A stretch of 64,000 nucleotides of DNA from CAYMEV01 sp964389675 [NCBI: uncultured Candidatus Sumerlaeota bacterium] (lineage in GTDB: Bacteria; CAYMEV01): positions 78,416 to 142,415 of the forward strand of contig CAYMEV010000008.1 in NCBI GenBank assembly GCA_964389675.1, written 5' to 3'. Of this stretch, positions 37,658-46,024 are shown in pieces (the stretch's first letter is position 1; each line of letters opens with the position of its first letter). Under the pieces are notes generated by a model. The model did no database searches. It was not told the DNA's origin and saw nothing but the letters and a program-made list of their open reading frames with translations. Both the position numbers and the translations under genes were made by a program.

Positions 37658-38824
37658 ATGCCAATACCAATAAATTCTAGCTTAAAGAATGCTATTGAAA
37701 ATGTAAATAGATTTAAGGAATCATCGAATTTAAATCTTCTCTTTAACAAATACATTTATAACTGGGATGAAAATCAAGGTTATCAGAGCAAAAACAAGCA
37801 TATTTTTCTAAAAACTATTTCTGAAACTTTTAATAGCAAAAATGTTTCTATGAATAAGAGTTATGAGTTTTTTATTAAAAAATGGAAAGATACTATAAAT
37901 AAAATGCATAACTCTGTTGCTTTAACTGCTAATAACTTGACAAGACTCACTGTAGGGCTGGGAAATGAAACAATCCTGGAGAATTCTATCACACTGAATA
38001 ATACTTGGGGATTTCCTTATATTCCGGGTAGCGCTTTAAAAGGTGCAGTAAGAGCATACTATATAAATAAAATATCAGAAGATATCACAGAACTAGCACC
38101 TAATGATATTGATGATCTTATCTCACTATCAGATAAGGATTTCGCAAATAAGAATGCCGAAATAAAGACAAATAAAAGCATCCTGTCTGCACGCAGGATA
38201 TTTGGAACAAAGGATAAGGAAGGTGCAATAATCTTCTTTGATGCGTACCCGACAAAGTTTCCACTTCTAAAAGTAGATATAATGAATCCTCACTTTCTAA
38301 GTTATTACAGCAATAAAGAAAATAATAATCCCCCACCTGGCGACTGGGAAAACCCCGTTCTAATTTATTTTATTACTGTTAAAGAAAATCAGCAGTTTCT
38401 TTTTGCATATTCGACAAGACATAATTATAATTTAGATGAAGTTGACCTTGGCCAATTAAAAGAATATATCAAAGCAACACTTATAGAACATGGTATAGGA
38501 GCTAAGACATCAGTAGGCTATGGTTTCTTTTCAAAAATAGCCTATATCGAAAAAGAAGCTCCAAAAGATCCGCCTAAACCACAGAAAAAACTCTCAGAAA
38601 TTGAACAATTAGCATTTGATATTGAGAATAAATACAATGATAGCGATATCGGTAATTTCTTTATTAAACTTGATCAATATTCAGGGGATGACCTGAAGAC
38701 AATAGCACAAGCACTCAAAAAGCATTTCATTAAAAATAAGAAGTGGGCAGGATCAAAGCTAAGCAGAAAGCAAAAAGAAAAAATAGCTAAAATTAATACT
38801 ATATTAGGAGAAGATAATAACTAG
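37658..38824 (+). CDS. cmr6: Type III-B subunit Cmr6
   Basis: A 388-residue Cas7-like end subunit. The RAMP region NNLTRLTVGLGNETILENSITLNNTWGFPYIPGSALKGAVRAYY is diagnostic. A charged C-terminal extension (about 310-388) is longer than usual. Last gene of the cmr operon; the CRISPR leader follows at once. Confidence 0.93.
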   Translation: MPIPINSSLKNAIENVNRFKESSNLNLLFNKYIYNWDENQGYQSKNKHIFLKTISETFNSKNVSMNKSYEFFIKKWKDTINKMHNSVALTANNLTRLTVGLGNETILENSITLNNTWGFPYIPGSALKGAVRAYYINKISEDITELAPNDIDDLISLSDKDFANKNAEIKTNKSILSARRIFGTKDKEGAIIFFDAYPTKFPLLKVDIMNPHFLSYYSNKENNNPPPGDWENPVLIYFITVKENQQFLFAYSTRHNYNLDEVDLGQLKEYIKATLIEHGIGAKTSVGYGFFSKIAYIEKEAPKDPPKPQKKLSEIEQLAFDIENKYNDSDIGNFFIKLDQYSGDDLKTIAQALKKHFIKNKKWAGSKLSRKQKEKIAKINTILGEDNN

Positions 38825-39024
38825 CCAAAGAAATAATTTATAAATTTATTCTTGAAGTAAATTCTCGGTCTTTACAATTTTGTTTTATTACTGACCTATT
38901 TATAAATAATTTGTTTTCTGTTGCAATGTAATTATGATTTTTAAATAATATTAATAAGAAAACACATGATTACAATAAGTTGATATTTTTATAATATATA
39001 GCTATATATCTTCTCATTGAAGTT

Positions 39025-39052
39025 TTGAAATTCCTAAAATCGAGAATAATAA
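39025..39052 (+). promoter_or_regulatory. Candidate promoter of the CRISPR array
   Basis: -35 TTGAAA (39025-39030), 16-base spacer, -10 TAATAA(T) from 39047. The transcript would begin near 39060, about 100 bases before the first repeat. Confidence 0.4.
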
Positions 39053-39072
39053 TTGTTTAGACTGATTTATAA

Positions 39073-39094
39073 AAATTACCTTAGGAGGTAATTT
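39073..39094. promoter_or_regulatory. Palindrome in the leader that hides a ribosome-binding site
   Basis: AAATTACCT (39073-39081), loop TAGG, AGGTAATTT (39086-39094): nine perfect pairs. The right arm holds the AGGAGGT of the small frame at 39100. It may be a protein operator, an integration-factor site, or an RNA hairpin. Confidence 0.5.
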
Positions 39095-39099
39095 AAAAA

Positions 39100-39168
39100 A
39101 TGACATTATCTTTTAAAATTGATATAATACAGCCGAGATACAGAGACAAAAAAGACATGAGGGGATAG
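39100..39168 (+). CDS. 22-codon leader open frame ending in the first repeat
   Basis: ATG at 39100 preceded by a near-perfect TTAGGAGGT. It encodes MTLSFKIDIIQPRYRDKK plus DMRG and stops at the TAG inside repeat 1 (39166-39168). It may be a leader peptide that places ribosomes up to the first repeat, or the remnant of a longer gene displaced by the array. Very small, so coding status is uncertain. Confidence 0.3.
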   Translation: MTLSFKIDIIQPRYRDKKDMRG

Positions 39169-42100
39169 ATAGGTACCTTGATGAATAAAGGATTGCGACA
39201 GAGAGCCGGGTCGCCCAGTGCACCCGGTTTATCTGCACAGGATAGATAGGTACCTTGATGAATAAAGGATTGCGACTTTAAGTCCGGTTCTTTTTAGACA
39301 AAAAAAAAGAACCGGTCAGGATAGATAGGTACCTTGATGAATAAAGGATTGCGACGCCTCAAGATCCAGGCAGTCTATACTGCATTGACTAAAGGATAGA
39401 TAGGTACCTTGATGAATAAAGGATTGCGACAAAAGTCACGGAGTCAACGATCTCCCGATGTAATTCTAGGATAGATAGGTACCTTGATGAATAAAGGATT
39501 GCGACTTTTTCCTTTTTTTAGTTTAATTAAAAATAATGTCTAAAATAGGATAGATAGGTACCTTGATGAATAAAGGATTGCGACTCTTAGACAAATGTGT
39601 TCGTAGTCGATGATTATCCGTTCTGCAAGGATAGATAGGTACCTTGATGAATAAAGGATTGCGACGCGACTAAAGACTGACAGAGCTTATCAAGTCTTGA
39701 TATTTATGGTAAGGATAGATAGGTACCTTGATGAATAAAGGATTGCGACTTTCGGTATATAATGGTTCCTTATATCAAGAAACCATTGGATAGATAGGTA
39801 CCTTGATGAATAAAGGATTGCGACATAAAGCCCCCCCCTTTGTCATTCCTCCTCAAGAGATTCGGATAGATAGGTACCTTGATGAATAAAGGATTGCGAC
39901 TTGCACCCAGAGAAGTTTACAATAATCTTATCTGCTGTCATGGATAGATAGGTACCTTGATGAATAAAGGATTGCGACTCTAAAGTCCGCAACATGCGGA
40001 TAGCTGCGGACTTATTGAGGATAGATAGGTACCTTGATGAATAAAGGATTGCGACTTCATCAACCCTCGCTTTCTCAAATATTTCATTGAGGACATTATC
40101 CGGATAGATAGGTACCTTGATGAATAAAGGATTGCGACAATAGATAAATTCTCTTATACTGTTGTGTTTCAGGTTAAAAGGATAGATAGGTACCTTGATG
40201 AATAAAGGATTGCGACTATAATCAAGGTTCTTCCTAAATTGCTGAAGCCTGTATGCAAGCGGATAGATAGGTACCTTGATGAATAAAGGATTGCGACGGA
40301 TTCCGCTCTATGCGTGAGTTTTTCCATAATTATCGGATAGATAGGTACCTTGATGAATAAAGGATTGCGACTGAATTAATTTTTTTCATTTTCTTTACTC
40401 CTTTTCATTGGATAGATAGGTACCTTGATGAATAAAGGATTGCGACTTTTATCTTGTCATAGCTGACTTGGAATTCTTTCAGCGTGTTCGGATAGATAGG
40501 TACCTTGATGAATAAAGGATTGCGACTTTGTAAAACAAGGCGTCCATAGCCTCTGTTATTCCTACGGATAGATAGGTACCTTGATGAATAAAGGATTGCG
40601 ACTTAAAATCCCTGAACAATTTTAACTTTTTGTTGTAGATAGGAGAGGATAGATAGGTACCTTGATGAATAAAGGATTGCGACTTTTAATAATACTAACA
40701 TTACTTTTTCTCCTTTTGTTTTTTTGGATAGATAGGTACCTTGATGAATAAAGGATTGCGACCCTTATTTATGTATGTGATTTTGTTTTTATTTATACTC
40801 ATTATAGGATAGATAGGTACCTTGATGAATAAAGGATTGCGACGAAAATCTTTCCAAATTTTCCTTATTTATGTATGTGATTTGGATAGATAGGTACCTT
40901 GATGAATAAAGGATTGCGACTTGCCTTAAGCTTGCATACAAGCTTAAGGTATCTGAGCCATGGATAGATAGGTACCTTGATGAATAAAGGATTGCGACAT
41001 ATAAAGGATTATCAATGAAGATAAAATTTTTATAATAACTTCGGATAGATAGGTACCTTGATGAATAAAGGATTGCGACCTATCTTCCAGGACGGCATAT
41101 TTCCGTTTGCCCTTTTCCTCAGGGATAGATAGGTACCTTGATGAATAAAGGATTGCGACCTCTTCTTCAAGATCTCTAACGGTTTTGATTATCTTCTGGA
41201 TAGATAGGTACCTTGATGAATAAAGGATTGCGACAGGTTTTTAATAGAAACTAATTCTGAACCCAATATAATGGATAGATAGGTACCTTGATGAATAAAG
41301 GATTGCGACATGTAATAAGTTGAATATATCTCAGGATAGTGTTAATGATAGGATAGATAGGTACCTTGATGAATAAAGGATTGCGACTTTTGTTTTTAAT
41401 TCTTCCATTTCTTTTCTCCTTTTGGGATAGATAGGTACCTTGATGAATAAAGGATTGCGACTATTTATGTATTTAATAAAGCTCATTTCCTATCTCCAAT
41501 GGATAGATAGGTACCTTGATGAATAAAGGATTGCGACCAGTCCTGCTCTGAGTGTCCATGCTGGTAGATTTAATTGGATAGATAGGTACCTTGATGAATA
41601 AAGGATTGCGACTTGAAACGCTCTGAAATTGCCTTGATTTCAGCAATCCTTTTCTGGATAGATAGGTACCTTGATGAATAAAGGATTGCGACTTAAACCT
41701 ATCAATAGAAAGAATTTTACCTAAACCTCGGATAGATAGGTACCTTGATGAATAAAGGATTGCGACTAAAGTCGTGCTTAAAGGCAACGACGTAGTAATA
41801 TTTTTTATTCGGATAGATAGGTACCTTGATGAATAAAGGATTGCGACTTTTCTATAAAAATCTTTGAGGCTCATTTGGGCAGGTTCGCCGGGATAGATAG
41901 GTACCTTGATGAATAAAGGATTGCGACTGATTTGCTCCTTGTTCAATTCATGGTTGGTAATAGGATAGATAGGTACCTTGATGAATAAAGGATTGCGACT
42001 TTTCCTCAGCTCAATTAATGGATCATTTACATGAGCTGGATAGATAGGTACCTTGATGAATAAAGGATTGCGACGGATACAATCCTAAAGTTAGCCCTCC

Positions 42101-42704
42101 GATACTGTAAAAATTTGGATAGATAGGTACCTTGATGAATAAAGGATTGCGACTCGTCTCTGAGTAAATCAATTATTTGTTTATATATCTTATAACAGGA
42201 TAGATAGGTACCTTGATGAATAAAGGATTGCGACTGGATAGTAATGCCTTTATGGCTTTTTCAAGCCTTCTTGTTCGGATAGATAGGTACCTTGATGAAT
42301 AAAGGATTGCGACTTCTTTCATACGCATCCTCCGTTCTAATAATTTATTATTAAGGATAGATAGGTACCTTGATGAATAAAGGATTGCGACTCTGTAGCG
42401 AGCTTGACGAGTTTTACTAAGTGCCTATTTTCTTGGATAGATAGGTACCTTGATGAATAAAGGATTGCGACTATACGCTATCTCCCTCACTATTTCCTCT
42501 AATCTATTATACAGGATAGATAGGTACCTTGATGAATAAAGGATTGCGACTTATCCACCTCTGTTTTTATGAATATTTTTGTGAAACTATCAAAGATAGA
42601 TAGGTACCTTGATGAATAAAGGATTGCGACTTTTAATATCTTTCTTTATAGTCTTTGATTTCTTTTTCGATAGATAGGTACCTTGATGAATAAAGGATTG
42701 AGAC
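39163..42704 (+). CRISPR. CRISPR array, 46 repeats of 37 bases and 45 spacers
   Basis: Repeat begins GGATAGATAGGTACCTTGAT and ends AATAAAGGATTGCGAC. Spacers are 35-47 bases by my count. Repeats are identical except the last two (first G changed at 42594 and 42668) and the last, which ends GAGAC instead of GCGAC (42668-42704). Terminal decay at the right places the leader on the left, next to cmr6, so the array is read on the plus strand. The last eight bases, ATTGCGAC, would be the type III 5' tag. Two adjacent spacers overlap the same target (40763-40806 and 40844-40883). Several spacers are antisense to ribosome-binding site plus start-codon regions. Confidence 0.98.
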
Positions 42705-42780
42705 AGTTAATATTAATTAAAAGCAGATATTTGCATAATTTGTATTGGAGAAAAATCAGTATTTATTATGAAAGGAGGTA

Positions 42781-42942
42781 ATGATGGATAGGCTTTTGCT
42801 ATTTTTGATCCTGTTCGGGATCTCTTATACAGCCCTGGTGCTTTATGAGATTAGGAAAACATTAATTGATCTGAAGACAGGTTTCATTGCAGTGGCTGAT
42901 TGTATTGAAGAAATGGTGGAATGTCTGAAAGACGAGGAATAG
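42781..42942 (+). CDS. Small single-pass membrane protein, 53 residues
   Basis: ATG at 42781 follows a near-perfect AAAGGAGGTA. The product starts MMDRLLLFLILFGISYTALV, one membrane helix (about 4-23), then an amphipathic acidic helix (about 25-53) with two cysteines and the ending CLKDEE. It lies 77 bases beyond the last repeat and points toward the convergent CARF-HEPN gene. The strong ribosome-binding site and clean helix pattern argue it is real. Membrane partners of type III signalling are known, but this one lacks a recognisable domain. Unknown family. Confidence 0.6.
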   Translation: MMDRLLLFLILFGISYTALVLYEIRKTLIDLKTGFIAVADCIEEMVECLKDEE

Positions 42943-43034
42943 AAAAAATATAATTAAGCTGGTGAGTTCCTTCAGAACAATGTTTAAGATCATCATTTTT
43001 TCCAGAAAATGTATCTTTACTTGCCATTTACACT

Positions 43035-44456
43035 TTAATCAGATTCCCCTAAGGATAATTCTATATTCTCAACCTCTGCAAAGAACTGAATAAGCTCATC
43101 AACAAATCTCTTAAATCCCTTATAATTATTTTCTGTAACAAAGGAAAAACCGTGAGCAAGGACACTAAAATTACGGTTCTTTAAATGGCTCTGCATCCTT
43201 TTTAATGAGAGAGATATTCTTTTTGACAGGCTCAGATCGTCATTAATTGCCTGTAAAATGATATAGCCTGATATCAGGCTTATCTCTGAAGGGAGAATGG
43301 AAACAGACTGCAGGCCTGCAGATTTTCTTATCCTGTTAATCTCTGTAAGAAGATCATTATTATTTAGTTTTATTTTGCTGTAATCAGGCTTTGCTGTATC
43401 AATATCGTACAGGGCAAATCTTCTCTGTTCAAGTATCTCAATGAGTCTGTACAGATAAAGGGAGGCAGCATCCAGCCTGCCTAAAGCTGCTCTCTTCATA
43501 GCATTTTTATATATTATCTGAATAAGCTCTTTCACAGCTTTTTTGTCCTTTAGAAGTTCCAGAGAACTGTCCCCTGGATTCTTTGGAATAAGGGAAGAGA
43601 GATGCAGAAGATCTTCGGTCTTTTTATCCCATTTTTCGCGTAATTTGCCGTAATATTGCCGCTCCAGTAAATTGGCTTCTTTTATGAGCCCAGCGCTTTC
43701 AGATATATTCAGCAGATCTAATTGGTGCAGGGCTTCGGCATGTTTGTATTTTATCATGTATTTCAGAGGTTCGCGACATTTCTCGCTGAGTTCTCTGTAT
43801 ATTTCTGAAGCACCTCTGTAGTCATAATGCTGAAGCAGGATGTCTGCATTTTTTTCCCTGAGTGTCCCAAAAACCGCATAGGGGTTATCTATAAATTCCA
43901 GATATTCAGAACCAGGCCTAGGTCGCCTTAATTCTTTGAGATAATCTCTATTTCCTATATAAATAAGCTGAAAATTAAGAAGTGCACCAACCATTGCCAG
44001 ACCACTGGTCATAGTTTTTTTGCCTGCAGTAATATCTACTGCTATCTTTTTTATACCGCGGTCCTGCCAGGCATTATAGATGTTTTGAACATTTTTATAT
44101 ATTGAAATGGGGAATGGTTCTACTATCATCTCTTTTTCATAGCTTGATGGCTTTATCTGAGTAAAACTAATAACCTTATCAAGAGATTGCTCTGATTCTT
44201 CGGTACACAGGAAGAGTATCCTTTTTGGTTTAATTGTACTCAAAGACATAATGACAGGCTCCGGGGATGTACCGACAGTCATTATAAGACCATCAAAATT
44301 TATCTCCTCCAGCTTTTTTTCTTCTTTTATAACAAAATTTCTAAATACTATAGGGAATATCTTTTCCTCGTAAAACCTATCAAGCTGTTCTTTTGCAGAC
44401 CCTGTGGCCTTTGCAATCTCTAACCATTGGTTAGTAAGTTTTTTCAATTCATCCAT
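43035..44456 (-). CDS. CARF-HEPN ribonuclease (Csm6/Csx1 superfamily, TIGR02710-like)
   Basis: A 473-residue effector. The CARF domain spans about 52-200 with the ligand loops TVGTSPEPV (60-68) and VDITAGKKTMTSGLA (140-154). A helical linker follows. The C-terminal HEPN domain (about 300-473) carries R428-x6-H435 in NRNFSVLAHGF, the RNase active site. On binding cyclic oligoadenylate it should cleave RNA non-specifically. Last gene of the minus-strand CAPP-cas1-cas2 operon, six bases after the TPR/cold-shock gene. Which ring size (A4 or A6) activates it cannot be told. Confidence 0.88.
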   Translation of the reverse strand: MDELKKLTNQWLEIAKATGSAKEQLDRFYEEKIFPIVFRNFVIKEEKKLEEINFDGLIMTVGTSPEPVIMSLSTIKPKRILFLCTEESEQSLDKVISFTQIKPSSYEKEMIVEPFPISIYKNVQNIYNAWQDRGIKKIAVDITAGKKTMTSGLAMVGALLNFQLIYIGNRDYLKELRRPRPGSEYLEFIDNPYAVFGTLREKNADILLQHYDYRGASEIYRELSEKCREPLKYMIKYKHAEALHQLDLLNISESAGLIKEANLLERQYYGKLREKWDKKTEDLLHLSSLIPKNPGDSSLELLKDKKAVKELIQIIYKNAMKRAALGRLDAASLYLYRLIEILEQRRFALYDIDTAKPDYSKIKLNNNDLLTEINRIRKSAGLQSVSILPSEISLISGYIILQAINDDLSLSKRISLSLKRMQSHLKNRNFSVLAHGFSFVTENNYKGFKRFVDELIQFFAEVENIELSLGESD

Positions 44457-44462
44457 GGATAT

Positions 44463-45719
44463 CTACTCCTTCCTTATATTTATTGCCCTATAAGATTCCC
44501 TCTGTTTTTTTTTATCAAATGATGGGGTAATGTCAAATATTACTTTTTGCTCGCGGGATATACCTTCAGGGAGATCCTTTGTAAAACAGAAATAGGATTC
44601 GCTGCCCGATTTAATAAAACAGAAAGGTTTTTCAGGGGATATTGAGATAACTTTCCCCTTTAGGTCTTTTTTTTCATTGCCGGCTGAGGGCTTTCCCTTC
44701 AGCCATTCTTTTTTGCATGCTTTCAGGAGTTCATCAATTGTGAATTCTTTTTTCGGGGTTTGAAAGAAGCTTGATAATTCCTGCAGAGATGCGGACAGCG
44801 ATTCAGGCATGTTCCAGCCCTTTTCCTCTCTGACCAGCTTTGAAAGCATAAAATGAAAGAAACTCATTTCATATTGCTCTAAGTCCTTATAGACTCTGCC
44901 AAGGTTCTGCATAAGAACCACTTTCATGTCAAGCTTGGGCATTAGACTTGAAGATAAAAGCAGCATGGGAAGTGCTTTTTCAGGGCAGCCGGTCTCTGCA
45001 ATAATCTGGCCATATTCATTCAGAATCCACCAATCGGGATGCGGCGTATTGCAGAGAGCTTCATAAATCTTAAGTGCCTGTTCGGTGTTTTTAAGGTTAT
45101 AGAAGGCTTTAGCTTTCAAGCGGAGAAAAAACTTCTTTTGTCTGGGGAATTTATCTATGATTGTCTCTATAAGCTCTATGGCTTTGTTATCATCATTGCT
45201 GTTAATTAATGATTCTGCATTATAATAATACCACATTGCCCTGTCGCTCCAGTCAGATTTTGTATTTGTGCTGTTGGGTTTATTATCAAGATCAGCCGGG
45301 TTAATAAGGTCTATGTTCTCCTTGATAAAATCAAAACGCTTTGATTTTTTGGCTTCTTTGAATAACTTAAGCAGAGAGACCTTGAGTGCTGTAATATCAG
45401 GCTTTAATGCCTTTATCTTTTCAAAGGCTGTATCTTTGGAATTAAAATCTGCAGAAACATCCATTAGTATTCCCTGTATATAGCTCCATATCATCTCGTT
45501 CCTGCACCATGCAATATCCTGCAGTTCTGGCGGAATTGCATCAGCTATGCTTATTGCTTCGGCAAATTTTCTCTGTTTTCTAAGGCAATGCAAGTATCCT
45601 GCAGCATCATAGCCATCTTTTGTATCAGATGACTCATAAAGCTCTTTGTATATTGCTTCTGCCTGTTCATACTTCTGGTTCTTTCTCAGGTTATTGGCCA
45701 TTTGCTTTTTAGTATCCAT
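44463..45719 (-). CDS. TPR-repeat protein with C-terminal cold-shock-like (OB) domain
   Basis: A 418-residue protein. The N-terminal three quarters are TPR-like helical pairs (NQKYEQAEAIYKELYES; NLKNTEQALKIYEALCN; EKALPMLLLSSSLMP). Residues about 355-418 resemble a cold-shock/S1-type OB fold (KGKVISISPEKPFCFIKSGSESYFCFTKDL...EQKVIFDITPS...YRAINIRKE), a nucleic-acid binder. It sits between cas2 (11-base gap) and the CARF-HEPN gene (6-base gap) and must be co-transcribed with both. I know no named Cas family with this architecture. It could be an RNA-binding scaffold for adaptation or for the effector RNase. Function unknown. Confidence 0.75.
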   Translation of the reverse strand: MDTKKQMANNLRKNQKYEQAEAIYKELYESSDTKDGYDAAGYLHCLRKQRKFAEAISIADAIPPELQDIAWCRNEMIWSYIQGILMDVSADFNSKDTAFEKIKALKPDITALKVSLLKLFKEAKKSKRFDFIKENIDLINPADLDNKPNSTNTKSDWSDRAMWYYYNAESLINSNDDNKAIELIETIIDKFPRQKKFFLRLKAKAFYNLKNTEQALKIYEALCNTPHPDWWILNEYGQIIAETGCPEKALPMLLLSSSLMPKLDMKVVLMQNLGRVYKDLEQYEMSFFHFMLSKLVREEKGWNMPESLSASLQELSSFFQTPKKEFTIDELLKACKKEWLKGKPSAGNEKKDLKGKVISISPEKPFCFIKSGSESYFCFTKDLPEGISREQKVIFDITPSFDKKKQRESYRAINIRKE

Positions 45720-45730
45720 AATTCTTTACC

Positions 45731-46024
45731 TCATACTATAATTAAATCATCAAATTCTGTTTTTGTGCTGAGCCCTGATACCTGTATTGCCGCCTGGCAC
45801 CTGGAGCAGAGCGAATAATACCTTATGCTGTCCTCTTCAAAATCTATTACCTTCTCAAGTTTGTAACGCATCTTTATGTACTGATTATAGGTTATGCGGC
45901 AGTCGAATACGCTTTTCTGGACCCTTACTCCATAGCTCTTCATTATCTTGGCTACCTTTGCCCTTTTCCTGTCATCTATTATGTCGTAGCAGACAACTAT
46001 ATACAGAATATTATTCATAGACAT
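45731..46024 (-). CDS. cas2: CRISPR integration subunit Cas2
   Basis: A 97-residue ferredoxin-fold protein with the Cas2 hallmark YIVVCYDIIDDRKRAKVAKIMKSYGVRVQKSVFDC. It dimerises and bridges two Cas1 dimers during spacer integration. It overlaps cas1 by 14 bases. Two start codons (46024 and 46018) are possible. Confidence 0.95.
   Translation of the reverse strand: MSMNNILYIVVCYDIIDDRKRAKVAKIMKSYGVRVQKSVFDCRITYNQYIKMRYKLEKVIDFEEDSIRYYSLCSRCQAAIQVSGLSTKTEFDDLIIV

Larger units (their letters stand above)
38825..39162 (+). promoter_or_regulatory. CRISPR leader
   Basis: 338 bases, very AT-rich, between cmr6 and the first repeat. It contains copies of TTTATAAA-centred sequence near 38840 and 38905 that are inverted relative to each other, a candidate promoter, a 22-base palindrome, and a tiny open frame ending in repeat 1. 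Placed on this side because the repeats degenerate at the other end of the array. Confidence 0.75.

Noticed and set aside
41473-41946. 157-codon open frame on the minus strand inside the array
   Set aside because: It is a repeated translation of the CRISPR repeat (RNPLFIKVPIYP units) and has no independent gene features.
41928-41962. Spacer read as ribosome-binding site of another target start
   Set aside because: An AAGGAG is present on the complementary strand, but the ATG would lie outside the spacer and the same bases also read as an open frame, so it was not counted.
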